Source: Neocallimastix lanati (nom. inval.) (lineage: Eukaryota > Neocallimastigomycota > Neocallimastigomycetes > Neocallimastigales > Neocallimastigaceae). Taken from it: a DNA stretch of 64,000 nt. Of the stretch, positions 25,400-41,600 are shown in pieces. The stretch's first letter is position 1, and each line of letters opens with the position of its first letter. Location of the stretch: the NCBI GenBank assembly GCA_016946835.1, contig JACVTC010000010.1, positions 1,739,501 to 1,803,500 of the forward strand, in the 5' to 3' direction. Position numbers and translations under genes: made by a program. The notes beneath the pieces were generated by a model. The model saw only the letters and a program-made list of their open reading frames with translations. It was not told where the DNA came from and searched no databases.

Positions 25400-25760
25400 G
25401 AAGTTATAAAATATAGTAAATAGAGTGCCAAGAGAATAAGCCTGAAAGAAGATAGTATACTACTAGGGAATAAAGGTTGGCACCAGGAATAGAAGCAGCC
25501 AAGAGTATAATAATAAGTAACGAAAGAAGAAAGGAATTAAGATACGCAGAAATGGGAGTAAATATATAACTAAAGAAAGAAAAGAGAGTTACCAAGGAAA
25601 AAAAAAAAAAAAATTAATAGTATAATCAAAGAATAGGAGACACTAACCTAGGAGTGGTAGTAATAGTTCAAAGAAGGATAGTAGAAACCAAAAGAAGAGG
25701 TAACAACTAAAAAAAAAAAAAAAAAAAAGATGCGATATAACCTAAGGAGGAAAGTAGTTG
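25246..25760 (-). pseudogene. Fragments of a possible hydrophobic protein, broken by A/T runs
   Basis: The minus-strand frame 25404-25595 encodes a very hydrophobic 63-aa stretch (FLLSLLIIILLAASIPGANL), which could be one or two membrane helices. Further coding-like pieces (SSFGFYYPSLNYYYHS near 25650-25700; KGLKNFLSQQ near 25300) are separated by long T runs at about 25375-25399, 25600-25614 and 25710-25728. The plus strand also has an open basic stretch, so the strand is uncertain. I do not recognise the family. Confidence 0.28.
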
Positions 25761-26379
25761 CCTAAATAAGAAATTTGTTTTAGTAGAAAAATATGTTTTA
25801 TTATTTCTTAAAAAAGGTTTAAAGTATTAATTATTTATTAATTAATATGTAATATTTCAAAATTACTTCATTAATTATTAATTAATAAAAGGCACAAAGA
25901 AAAAATTTTTTAGTTTACAAATTTTACACCAATTTATTCTTTTTTTTTTTTTTTTGGGAAAAAATAATTTCATTAAAGAAATTTTATATAAAAAAAAAAA
26001 AAAGTTAAAATTTATTTCTAGAAAATAAATCTTAAGAAAAAAGATATATGAAAATAGAAATAGATTTTTCTAATTCCATCAGCTAACTGTTCAAGCCTAA
26101 AAATTTTTTTATTGATTCCAATAATTAAATGAAGAAATAAATAAAATATTTTTTAAATTAGTTTTTTTTTTTGGGGGATAAGGTTTGGGTTGAAAACAGG
26201 ATATACCGGTTGATGGTTATAAACCCAATATACCATAGTTTTTATTTTACTAATTTTATGGTAAAAATTGAATTAATAACTTTTATTTTATTATGAACAT
26301 AAAGTATTAATTCTTTACTCTAATTACTTTCCTATATTTAAATTGAATAATAATAAAAAAAAAAAAAAAAAAAAAAAAA
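25761..26379. other. AT-rich spacer
   Basis: No gene. A segment at about 26160-26260 (GGTTGATGGTT..ATATACCAT) resembles 23408-23462, suggesting two remnants of one repeat. Poly(A) at about 26351-26379. Confidence 0.45.
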
Positions 26380-27060
26380 GAAATGGTTAAAATCAGTAAA
26401 AGAAGAAGGGCTTAAAGTGCATTCAATAGTTAATACAATTTTCTTCAGAATCAAATATCATTTCTTCTCAAGTATAAGAGAGACTTCAACGACAAAATAA
26501 TTAAAATGAAAACAAGACGAGTTGCAAAGGGGTATACTCAAGAATAACGGTATTAATTATATCAATTATAAGGAAACCTTTGCTCCAACTCTCAAAACAA
26601 GGATACTAGTCAAATCATCATAATTATTACTGTAATCATGAATTTCAGAATAAAACAAATAGTTATAAATTCCATTTATTTAAATGCTCATCTAAATGAA
26701 CACATATGCATGGAAGCCCCCGAAAGACATCCGTTTCATGGTAAATCTTTTTTTTTTTTAGAAGTTAAATAAAGCTCTTTTAATTTTTAAAAGCAAGCAT
26801 GGAAAGAGTGGAACAAAAAAAAAAAAAAAAAACTAAACAAAGAATTAAATAAAATAGGATTCAATAGAGTAAGAAAGTGAGCCATACATATTGAATATAT
26901 ACTAAAAAAAAAAAAAAAAAAAAAAAAAAAACATGAAAAATGAAATAATGCATATTCTTTCTTTCAGTATACGTTGACATTATACTTATAGCATGAACTT
27001 TTACAAGAAATAAATATAGAAAAGGAATGATTCAAACAATTAATATACAAGTTATAATTA
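26380..27060 (+). pseudogene. Ty1/copia reverse transcriptase relic
   Basis: Frameshifted pieces occur in the correct order for copia RT: KTRRVAKGYTQ (about 26509), NYKETFAPTLKT (about 26560), YLNAHLNEHICMEAPE (about 26679), LNKALFNF.KQAWKEWN (about 26764-26815) and YVDIILIA (about 26970), the last corresponding to the catalytic YVDDIL box with the second Asp lost. Multiple stops and three A/T runs (26749-26760, 26814-26831, 26904-26931) interrupt it. Integrase and RNase H are not seen and no LTR could be placed. Confidence 0.72.
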
Positions 27061-28657
27061 ATATTCAATTATAACTTGGATATTAATTATGTACTACAAA
27101 TAAATCAATTAATATATATCTAATTAACCAAATAAAATAAAATAAAAAAAATTAGGTTTATTCAACTGCTTTGTTAGTTTTATATTTTTTTTTTTTTTTA
27201 AAAATAAATAATTACCTAACATTTTCTATTTTTTTTTTTTTTTTTTTTTTTTTTGATTAATAATATTATAATGTAATAATTGTAAAGTTGTTTCAATTTA
27301 TTAATTTTTAATTTTTAATTAACAACATTTATTATTTTAATTATTATTATCATCATCATTATTATTGAAATAAATAAAAACAATCATTTCAATTTTCAAT
27401 AATTATTAAAGAATATAGAATAATTTAATTTTATAAACCAATCATATGAAGATAATACTAATAATATTATTTTCATAATTAAGAGATGTTTAATTTTGAA
27501 ATAAAAATAATATTAAAGTTACATTTCTGTTAATATATTTTTTTGTATTAAATATTTATTATCAGTTTTAATTACATTTTTATTCATATGCTTAAATTTT
27601 TTTTTTTTTTATTTTTATTATTATTATTTATAAATATATAATTAATTATTTTATGCTATTAATAAAAAATAATGGAACTGATATTAACAAAAATAACCTT
27701 TTTTGTATTAAATATTAATTTAATTCACACAACAACAATTTATAATAATAAAATAATAATAATAAAAAGATAGATAACGTTTTTTTTTTTTTTTTCTTTT
27801 TAATTCTTTTTCAAAATACAAATATATAATTTTAAATTATTTTATTATAATATTATATATTAATTTATTTAAATAATATATTTAATATTATATATTAATT
27901 TATTTAAATATTATATATTTAATATTAAAATATATAATTTTAGATTATTTTATTATAATATTATATATTAATTTATTTAATATTAAATATATTGAATTTC
28001 ACTTAAATATAATTTATTAATACTATATCTGTTGTAGTGGATATTTTTTTTTTTTAAGGGCTATTCACATTAAGCATTATTATTTACTTTAATAAAAGTA
28101 TTTTCATTATAATTTTATTAATACTTTGTCTGTTTTAGTGGATATTTTTTTTTGGGCAATTTCGCATTAAGCATTAAAATTATTATTTACTTTAATAAAA
28201 GTATTTCAAAAAATATAAAAATTTAATAAAAATTATTTCAATATGTTAATAAAATATAAAAATTTGAAAGTTATCACTATTAAATTTTTATTATTATTTT
28301 TTGAATTTTTTTTTTTTTTTTGTTTTTTATTATTATTATTATTTTTTTTTTTTATTATTATTTTTTTTTGTATAAAAACTTAATATTTATAGTTTTTTTT
28401 TTTTTTTTTTTCAAAAATATTTTTAAATAATATACTACTATTATATTATTTAGTAATATATTTTTTATTTTTTTTTTATTATATATTAATGTTGTTTTAT
28501 TTATATAAATAATAAATCGTGTTTTTATTTTTTTTTTTATTTATTATTGCTTTTATTTTATATAAAATTAATGTTGTTTTTATAATTATTTCTTATTAAT
28601 ATTTATAATTATTTATATTATATAATAATCAATATGATTATTTGTTATTTTTATTAC
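27061..28657. other. AT-rich spacer with local duplications
   Basis: Contains T runs (27225-27254), a direct duplication of about 110 bp at about 28018-28205 (each with GTTTTAGTGGATATTTTT and CATTAAGCATTA motifs) and imperfect repeats of ATTTTATTATAATATTATATATTAATTT at 27835-27990. No coding signal. Confidence 0.5.
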
Positions 28658-28903
28658 TTCTATCTTTCATTCATATTTATAAATATATATTTATATTTAT
28701 ATTTTTATCTATCTTTTATTCATATTTATAAATATATATTTATATTTATATTTTTATCTATCTTTTATTCATATTTATAAATATATATTTATATTTATAT
28801 TTTTATCTATCTTTTATTCATATTTATAAATATATATTTATATTTATATTTTTATCTATCTTTTATTCATATTTATAAATATATATTTATATTTATAATA
28901 TTT
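28658..28903. repeat. 49-bp minisatellite, five copies
   Basis: Unit ATCTATCTTTTATTCATATT followed by TATAAATATATATTTATATTTATATTTTT. Starts fall at about 28658, 28707, 28756, 28805 and 28854. Only the first copy carries a clear substitution. Confidence 0.95.
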
Positions 28904-29217
28904 ATTTTTAATGCTATTAATTCTATATATATAATAAACATTATAAATTAATGTTACATATTTCTATTTTATTATTTAATATTTAAAATAAATTATTATT
29001 TAATATTTAAAAAATAATTATTTTTTTTTTTAATCTTTAATTTTTTATATTTATATATTTATATTTATATATATATTCTTATTATAATAAAAATATATAA
29101 TATATGTAAATATACAATTTTAACTTTATATTATTTTATATTAATTCAATTAATAATTTTTTTTCCCCTTTTATTGCTATTTTTTTTTTTTTTTTTTTTG
29201 TTTGTTTGTTTTTACTT

Positions 29218-32044
29218 TTATTTAATATTATTGTTTAATTCATTGTAATAGTAAAAACTGTTTTTATTATTGCTATTAAAACTGTAATTACCATAATTAT
29301 TATTAAAATCAGATGTATTATAATTACTATTATTAAAATTAGAAGTATTATAGCTACTATTATAATTCATATTGTTTTGTTTATCCATATTTACTTTATC
29401 TTGGTTCATATCTTCGTCTTCATCTTCACTTAAGTATTTATGTAAGGATTGAGTGAATGCACGATAATTACTATCATTATCGTATTGTCCCTCCATATCA
29501 CCATCCATTCTAATGTAAGTTTTTGCCATGCTACTTTTGTTGATACTCTTATTACCAGTACTACTTACACCGTTACTGCTATCGAAGTAGGTAAAGGAGG
29601 AACTATCATTCTTCTTTATTGGAATAAATTCAACAAGATTGTTAATATTGTTGAAATCTTTCTTATATAATTTTTCCTTATTCTTTACTGGATGCTTTCT
29701 GATGTATAAAAGTCTCTTACCAATTAAGAAGTGAACAGTGATCATGGAAAAAATCATATGAATATAGATTAAAACAATAGAATAGTTGGTAACGGAGGAA
29801 CCTCCATCAGTTTTAAAGAAGGCAGCATAGGCTGATTCAGAAAGACAGGAAGATAATAAAAGTAAGATAATGAAAAAGATAAATGTGGTATCACCATATT
29901 TCTTTGAAAGTTTACGAACTCTAATAGTCATAGCCATCATGATGACAAACTATATTAATATAGATTTTTTTTTTTATTTTTTTTTTTAAATCAAAATAAA
30001 AATTAAAAAAAAAAATATGTTAGTTTATCTTTAATATATTTATGATTATAAATAATATTTATAAATAAAAATAAATTATATTAGAAAATAAAATAAAATA
30101 AAATAAGAAAAAAAAAAAAAAAAAAAAAAAAAAGACACTTACTAAGATTAATGTATAACTGTTAGTTATTATTAAATTGGCTTTAAAGTCATACATACAG
30201 GTCATAAAACGATTGTCTGTTAATGAACCAGTAGTAGTTAAATTGAAGTATCCAAAATAGGAAATACCATAGGCAGCAAAGAAGGCAATAACTAAACCAA
30301 TTAAAATGTAAATAATTAATCTTTTATCATGTAATTTTTTACCGTAGGAGACACTTGAGATATTAGTGTAGATGTAATAGATACGGAAAATGATGGCAAA
30401 AAGTGGAATGAAAGTAATATTATTGATTTCGAAATTGACAATAACACTCATACGACATAGAAATCTTGTATCAATTAAAAGGAAAAAATAGGGATATATA
30501 ATTTTTAAGATGATTCCAAGAATGGTTAAATTGGTTAACTGAGGGGAGACAGCCTTAATGTAAGGATGCTTTCTGTTTCGATAAACTTTAAGAATAACTA
30601 AGAAGAGTAAGATGGCAATAATGATGGTGATTACATTTAATACTAAAAACATGATTAAAAATAAATCTACTTTGGTTTGTTCAAAATTCTTATTTGATAT
30701 ATCTAAGATATTTAAGAAAGCTTTTTGAACAATATCATTACTTGAATCGGTTAAACTTTCCCTTAAAGCGGTGGGTACGATTAATCTGGATTCTAAAAAA
30801 CTGGCACTGTAATTACGCTTTCTAACAATATTTCTAATACGAATTGGACTTATGGTTTTAAGTAATTCACACATCTCGGCATGAGCTTGACAATAGGAGG
30901 TGGCATCTTCAGATAAGTTCTTAAAATCAAAAGTTGGAATACTACCAAATTGTAAGGCACGATAGTACTGCATTTCCTTAGAAGTGAGTTGAAGAGCAAT
31001 TTGTTGGAGCGTTTCCTTGGGTTTTAAACTATTTCTGTTCATCACTACATATTTCTCAGTGATAACACTTTTATTCTCTGGTAAGGCTGAAGCCTTCACA
31101 ATAATTTCTGGATTTTGATTTAAACCATTGTAATAGGAAGCTTTTCCTTTAAGTAATGGCTTTTTTCCTTCAGCAAAATTAGTACAAGCTTCTTCTACAG
31201 TTGTAGATAAAGTTTTTTCAATATCACTTCCCATAAGACCCTTCATATATTTTCTTAAGGAATTAAGAATTTCTTTGTCTTTGTATAAAGAGGTATAAGA
31301 TTCTGGATCATTTTCTTTTGGAAGACCATACTGATAACTAAGAAATTCAGCTAATAAATTAAATAATTCATCATTATTTTTGAGACCTGCACTGACGATA
31401 TCATTCACTTTTTCATCGCTTTGTAATTCCTTTACTTTTAAAGAGAGGGAATCCTTTAAGCCTTCATCAACATCATGATAATATAAAACATCGAAATCTA
31501 ATTCATAGGGAAGTCCGTATAATAGTTCAGTATCTCCTTTACCATCTTTTAAAATATTTCTATCATGAAAATTAATATTTTCATTTACTATATTATATTC
31601 AGTTAAATAATCAATAACTTTAGAGTATGAGAATTCTGATTGTAAGACCGTGTTATCAAGATAAGAATTATCACTGAATAAGAAACGATCATCTAAGATC
31701 ATTAAATCATAGTTGGAGCGCTTTAATTCTCTGATAATACAATTGAAACTTTTAGCATATTCTATATCGAGTGTATATGGAGATTTAAATTCTTTATATA
31801 AATTTAAAATATTTGTACCATCATAATCATCAGGGGCACAGTAAGAAAATTTAACTTCAACATCTTCTATATTATTGTTTGTAAAGAATTGATTCATCAA
31901 TTCATTATAATTATCTAAATATTGATTTTCACCAATATCCGGTTTATTGATTAAAATATTTACAGTTTCTTTAGCATTGATTTTCCCTGAAGCTAATATT
32001 AAAAATAATGAAATATTACTAATTAAATTTTTAAATGAATACAT
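29218..32044 (-). CDS. Class C GPCR with solute-binding-protein-like ectodomain, paralogue 2
   Basis: Exons 30143-32044 (634 codons) and 29218-29949 give 877 aa (donor GTAAGTG, acceptor TATAG). The start ATG at 32044 leads a signal peptide (hydrophobic core ISLFLILASG) that ends near INAKE. The ectodomain (about 26-450) keeps the solute-binding motifs YGLPYELDFDVLYYH and GSIPTFDF, the Cys pair FSYC/FNC and the second pair YCQAHAEMC. TM1-TM5 span about 457-634 with VYRNRKHPYIKAVSP in loop 1 and FLCRMS at TM3. TM6 and TM7 are encoded in exon 2. The tail carries LVEFIPIK and LHKYLSEDED, then an Asn/Tyr-rich low-complexity end. Closest by eye to paralogue 3 in the N-terminal half. An A-run lies in the intron close to the donor. 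Confidence 0.9.
29950..30142 (-). other. Intron of receptor paralogue 2
   Basis: 193 nt, phase 0, in TM5 between ..SYTLIL and FVIMM. It includes a run of about 27 T on the sense strand. Confidence 0.88.
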
Positions 32045-33039
32045 TTTTTTTTTTTTTTAAATTATTTGATTTCTATATTTTTTTTTTTCTTTAATTTAAT
32101 AAAATTAAAAAATATTATAGTTTCCTTTATTTTTATTTTTATTAATTTTAATAAAATTAAAATATTATAATTTTCTTTATTTTTATTTAAATAAAAAAAA
32201 AAAAAATATAATATAATAATTATTTTTTTTTATTTAAATTATTGTTATATAGTATTTTTTTTTATTTATACATTAAATATTTAACTATGCTTTTTATTTT
32301 TTATTTTTATTTTTCTTTTCTTTTTATTCACAGTTAAATAAATAATATTTAAATATAAATTTATTTAAATCTATATTATTCTATATAAATATTTAATTAA
32401 ATTTATATTTTAATTTCTATTTTAATTTTTATTATTAATGAATATAAAATGAATTAATAAAATAAAAAAAAAAAAAAAAAGAGAAAGAAAAAGAAAAATC
32501 AATCTTATATATATAAAAAATAAAAATAATAATAATTAACAGTTTAACCATACTTTTATATTTTTTAATTAATTTATAAAATTAAAAATAAAATAAAAAA
32601 ATACCATAATAAATATTACTTTACTATTTTCCAAAATTAGTATATATTATCATAATTTAGAAATATAGGTATATTAAAATTCTATATTAAATCTAATAAA
32701 TATAAAAATTAAAATTATAAACAAATATTATTATAAATATTAAAAAATACCATTAATTAAATTAAAGATATAGAAAAATATAAATATTAAAAGTTAAAAT
32801 ATTGACATACTAGCAAATATTAAAAGTAATTTATTTACATTACTTGTAAATATTAAAAATACTTTAGAAAAAATATATAAAATATAAATGAGATAGTAAA
32901 AGTAATATATAAAATATAAATGAGACAGTTAGAAGTAATTTATAAGTGAAAAAATATATAAAATATATGAATGAGACAGTAAAGAAAAATTAAATTAATA
33001 AATGATAAGATCAAGGAATATTAATTTTTTTTTTATTTT

Positions 33040-33075
<36 letters not shown>

Positions 33076-33130
33076 AGTAATAACATTAGATTTAACTATA
33101 ATAGTAATAATAATAAATTTTATATTTAAT
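32045..33130. other. AT-rich spacer upstream of receptor paralogue 2
   Basis: Homopolymers and TA tracts. Near 32870-32990 a segment (AAATATATAAAATATAAATGAGA) recurs three times and again near 33355-33380, beyond the microsatellite. No gene. Confidence 0.5.
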
Positions 33131-33138
33131 TATAAAAT

Positions 33139-36190
<3,052 letters not shown>

Positions 36191-36195
36191 TTTAT

Positions 36196-36360
36196 AATTG
36201 AAATAAATAAATAAATAAGTAAATAAATAAATAAGTAAATAAATAAATAAGTAAATAAATAAATAAGTAAATAAATAAATAAGTAAATAAATAAATAAGT
36301 AAATAAATAAATAAGTAAATAAATAAATAAGTAAATAAATAAATAAGTAAATAAATAAAA
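36196..36360. repeat. 16-bp tandem repeat
   Basis: About ten copies of AAATAAATAAATAAGT with little variation. Confidence 0.93.
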
Positions 36361-36491
36361 TGAAAAGATTAATTATTTCAATCTATTTTTAAATAGTTAA
36401 AATAAAATTTTTTGTCACCATTTTAATCTATTAAATATACTTCTTGTAACCACTTTGAAAAGTTTTTTATTTTAATTTATTTTGTTTATTA

Positions 36492-36840
36492 AACTTAAAA
36501 AGAATTCTCATATCATTAATATTATTTAACAATTACTAAATTTATAATTCTATATTTCTATCTATAATAATTTTACATTGATTCATATGATATACACCAT
36601 TTAAGATATACGCCACAATATACATTTTTTTATTTTATATCTTTTTATATTTAATAAATTAAAGTTTAGATTAATATATAAAAAATTTAACTTAAAAAGA
36701 ATTCTCATATCATTAATATTATTTAACAATTATTATAAATTTATAATTCTATATTTCTATCTATAATAATTTTACATTGATTCATATGATATACACTATT
36801 TAAGATATACGCCACAATATACATTTTTTTATTTTATATT
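36492..36840. repeat. Direct duplication of about 150 bp
   Basis: AACTTAAAAAGAATTCTCAT...GATATACGCCACAATATACA begins at 36492 and again at 36689. The copies are nearly identical and separated by about 45 bp of unrelated AT-rich DNA. Confidence 0.9.
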
Positions 36841-38615
36841 TATTTTTATATTTATTTTATATTTAATATATTATTTTATTTTTTTTTCTTTAGAAATTTT
36901 TAAAAAAAAAATATTTTTTAGTTGCTTTTAAATATTATTTAATATGTAATATATTTTATTTATATTACAATATATTAATTTTATATTAATGTTTATTATT
37001 AATTTATATTTAAACAGTATTATATTATATTGCAATATATTATATATTTAAATTAATATCGACAAATAAATATAAATTTATAAATTTTATTAAATAAAAA
37101 AAAATAAAAAGTGATTAAATGAAGAAAAAGACTTCTTTAAATATACACATAATATGCTTAGCATATTATATAGTACTTAACAAATTAGACATAGAATACT
37201 TTTAATTTATAAACAAGTTAAGGTAATATAATACTTTTCAATTTATAAAAACATCATTTAAATTATTAATATAATACTTTTCAATTTATAAAAGCATCAT
37301 TTAAATTATTAATAAATATATTTTTAATTACTTTTTCAATTTAATATTTCATAAAACATTTTTTTTTTTTTTTTTCATTTTTCATTTAATAATAATATAT
37401 GGACAAAAAGCATTAAAATTTACAGAAAATAAAACGTTAATACTAATTGATTTTAATTTAACTATTTTTTATTTTATTCATTTAGGTAATATAGTATATA
37501 TTACATAATATTTTTATTTTATTTTTATTTTCATATAATTATATTAATATTTATTATTTTCCAGGAATTGGGATAATAAATCATTTTATTAAATATATAA
37601 AAATTATATTTATAGAGAGTATTAAAAATTAATTTTTATGATTACTAAAATAATAAATTTTTTTTTTATTATTATTAATTTATTACTAATAAAATAATAT
37701 ATTTAATAAATAAATAATTTGTTTTTTATTTATATTTTTATTTATTCTATTCACCGCTTATTACTTTATATTAATTTAATAATTATAAATTTTGTTTTTT
37801 CAAATACATTAATTTCATAATAATAATTTTGTTTTTAAATAAAAATTTCTTTTTTACCATCTTATTTCTATAGTACAAAACAATAAATATTCGCATATTC
37901 ATGTTTTAATAAAATATTTATTTAGGTGATTTTTTTTTTTTTTATTTAAATAGAAATAAATTTAATAGTATATTAATTATATAATTTTTATTTATAAATA
38001 ATATTTATTAATAGTAATAAAAATCATAAAACTTTTTTTTTTTTTTTATTTTTTTTATTTTTTTTTTAAATTTTATTTATTAATTTATTAATGCTAATTA
38101 AAGAACATAAACAATATTTAATGGATTTTATTTATTAATCAATATTATCCAAATAAAAAAGAATAAATAAAATCTATTAAATATTGTTTAATATTTTTAA
38201 TATTTGCTCTTTCTACCTATTCTTTTTTCTATGTTATTACTTTTCTGAATTTCTTAATTTACAGAAATAATTAAAAATTCATAATTTACATAATTATTAT
38301 AAGTATTTAATATCCAATATCAATTTTTCGTTATCGTTAATCTACAATATTTTCTATTATATATATATACATAATTTTATTTTTCATATATAATAATTAT
38401 TATTATCATTTTTATTATTAATTATACATAAAGAATCGTTTTTTTAATACATATATATATTCTTAAAAGCTTAATAATAATATTATGCTCAAAAATATAT
38501 AGAAATATGATACAAAAAAAAAAAAAAATTAAATTATAAATTTTATTTAAAATAACTATATAATATATTATGCAATTATTTATTATTAATAATTTCAGGT
38601 TCAGAAATAAAAAAA
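36841..38615. other. AT-rich spacer
   Basis: Small duplications (AATACTTTTCAATTTATAAA at about 37231 and 37272) and T runs; no gene. A hairpin at 38108-38190 is listed separately. Confidence 0.5.
38108..38190. other. Long hairpin with 29-bp arms
   Basis: TAAACAATATTTAATGGATT(TTATTTATT) at 38108-38136 pairs with 38162-38190 at 28 of 29 positions, with a 25-nt loop. No adjacent gene explains it; it may be a tiny foldback element. Confidence 0.7.
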
Positions 38616-39323
38616 AAAAAAGAGGAAAAATATATATTGTTTTAAAAAAGCATCAAATAATTACTAATCTAATGAAATATAATTAATATGGTATATATAG
38701 GTAATATAAAATCTAATGAAATTTATTAATAATTATTATAAAAAAATATTATAAAAAATATTATAAATTATTTTATTATTATAATTAATAATATTGTTTT
38801 AAAAAACTCATCACATAATTACTAATCCAATAAAATATATTAAGTTATTGTATATAGGTAAAAAATGAAAAAAATTATTTATGAAATTAATAATACTAAT
38901 TAATATTTGTTATAAAAAATATTATAAAAATATTATAAACTATTTTACTATTATAAATAATAATTTAATAAAAAAAAAAATAATAAAATAATTAAAAAAA
39001 AAAAAATTATTAATATTGTTTTAAAAAACTCATCACATAATTACTAATCCAATAAAATATATTTAGTTATGATATATAGATAAAAAATAAAAAAAAATTA
39101 TTTATGAAATTAATTAATAATACTAATTAATATTTGTTATAAAAAATATTATAAACTATTTTACTATTATAAATAATAATTTAATAGAAAAAATAATAAA
39201 TAATTAAAAGAAAAATTAAGACAATTTATATTATTATTATTATTATTACATTAAATTATTTTACTATTATAAATAATAATTTAATAAAAAATAAATAATT
39301 AAAAAAAAAATTAAAACGATTTA

Positions 39324-39390
<67 letters not shown>

Positions 39391-39406
39391 GTATTATTAC
39401 TATTAC

Positions 39407-39451
<45 letters not shown>

Positions 39452-39792
39452 CATTATTTTAATATTCATTTTATTACCAATTAAATTTTATTTTTGTTTA
39501 TTTTTTTTTTTAAAATATATTATAAATTATTTTATTATTATAATAATATATATTGTTTTAAAAAAAATGTATCATATAATTAATAATCAAATGAAATATA
39601 ATTAATAAGATATTTAGATAATATATAAACATTATGAAATTAATAATAGTAATTAGTAATTATATAAAATAATTAATAAGATATATAGATAATATTAAAA
39701 CTTCTTTATGAAATTAATTTATAAATACTAGTTAATAGTTGTTATAAAAAATATTATAAAAATATTATTAAATAAAAAATTAAGAAACTTTC

Positions 39793-39862
<70 letters not shown>

Positions 39863-39933
39863 TTAATATTATTATTTTAATATTATTTAAATTTTATTTT
39901 ATTTTTTTTCCTTTTAAAAATATTATGAATTAT

Positions 39934-40214
39934 TTTATTATTATAATTTATAATATTGTTTTGATGTATCATATAATTACTAATCAAATGAAATATATTT
40001 AATATGGTGTATAGATAATGTAAAATCTTCTTTATTAAATTAATCATACTAATTAATAATTGTTATAAAAGTATAATTAAAATATTATAAATTATTATTA
40101 ATTTAATAAAGAAGATTTTACATTATCTATACACCATATAAAATATATTTCATTTGATTAGTAATTATATGATACATCAAAGCAATATTATAAATTATAT
40201 TATTATTGTAATTA
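39934..40214. repeat. Large inverted repeat within the cluster
   Basis: The segment 39934-40042 (ATTGTTTTGATGTATCATAT..GGTGTATAGATAATGTAAAA) is present in reverse complement at about 40097-40214. The spacer is about 55 bp, giving a potential cruciform of more than 100-bp arms. Confidence 0.8.
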
Positions 40215-40312
40215 ATACTAAAGATTATACAAAAGTATTTAAAACAAATAAAGGCTATAAAATTAATAAAAAAGATTATATTGAAAAAAAAAAAAAAAAA
40301 AAAGATACTTTA

Positions 40313-40418
<106 letters not shown>

Positions 40419-40494
40419 TTAATATTCATTTTATATTATTAATTAAATTTTTATTTTTGTTTATTTTTTAAATTTTTTTTTTTTTTTTTATATA

Positions 40495-40748
40495 TATAGA
40501 CTGAAGTCTTTTGTCTCCCCCATTTATTAATATGGGTATATGATTAACTGCCATACCGGTACGGCATTGGCGCTTTCAACTCCCCATAAGCAAAGAAACT
40601 CCCTCCATATAGAAGCACCCTACGCGATCCTCAAGGGAAAGTAGAGCCAACTATAAACTATAGGTGTCGTCCTTGCCATCCCAGAGGAGCTGGAAACTGT
40701 AATCCTCTCAGACAAGGCTTACGCCATGGGATTCATAAAGTGTTGGAA
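40495..40748 (+). pseudogene. GC-rich island, probable LINE RNase H-domain fragment
   Basis: About 250 bp at ordinary GC in an otherwise nearly GC-free region. One frame reads HIEAPYAILKGK, two stops, then GVVLAIPEELETVILSDKAY and AMGFIKCW (40696-40745). This fits the Glu (..E..A.L) and Asp (..SD..YA..GI..W) segments of retroelement RNase H domains. The upstream part is out of frame. Sharp edges at about 40497 (ACTGAAGTC) and 40748 suggest an insertion. The alternatives are a SINE or another structured retroelement end. Confidence 0.42.
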
Positions 40749-41040
40749 ATATTTATTTTTTTAAAAATATTATAAATTATTATTTTTTTTTTTATAATAT
40801 TGTTTGTAAAAATGTTATCATATAATTAATAATAATTAATAATCAAATGAATTTTATTAAATATGATATATAAATAATATATATATGTTATGAAATAAAT
40901 AATACTAATTATTAGTTGTTATAAAAAATATAATAAAAATATAATAAATTATATTGTTATTATATTATTATACTCAATAATAAAAAATATACAAAAGTGT
41001 GATAATTACTATAAATTTTATTTAAAATAATTATAAAAAA

Positions 41041-41275
41041 TAGATATATTATAAAATTATTATTAATAAAAAATAGACATATTATGAAATTATTTATTAT
41101 TAATAAAAAATAGACATATTATGAAATTATTTATTATTAATAAAAAATAGACATATTATAAAATTATTTATTATTAATAAAAAATAGACATATTATGAAA
41201 TTATTTATTATTAATAAAAAATAGACATATTATGAAATTATTTATTATTAATAAAAAATAGGCATTTTATAAAAA
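41041..41275. repeat. 37-bp minisatellite, about six copies
   Basis: Unit TAGACATATTATGAAATTAT plus TTATTATTAATAAAAAA. Starts at 41074, 41111, 41148, 41185, 41222 and 41259, with a shorter diverged copy at 41041. Confidence 0.94.
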
Positions 41276-41600
41276 AAAAAAAAAAAAAAGGATAAATAAA
41301 TATTGTTTTAAAAATATATTACATAATTACTAATTACTAATCTAATGAAATATAATTAATAAGATATATAGAGAATATAAAAAACTTTTTTATGAAATTA
41401 ATTTATAATTAGTAATTATTTTAAAAATATATTACATAATTATTAATCTAATGAAATATAATTAATAAGATATATAGAGAATATAAAGACTTTTTTTATG
41501 AAATTAATTTATAAATACTAATTAGTAATTGTTATAAAAAATATTAAAAAATATTATAAATTATTTTATGAGTATTAATAATTTTATAAAAAAAATAAAT

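Noticed and set aside
29449-29670. Plus-strand ORF within receptor paralogue 2
   Set aside because: Antisense shadow of the tail exon, with no independent evidence.
40495-40748. GC island as a tRNA or 5S rRNA gene
   Set aside because: I could not find tRNA A/B boxes with a matching acceptor stem or a 5S internal control region; the protein-like RNase H reading fits better.
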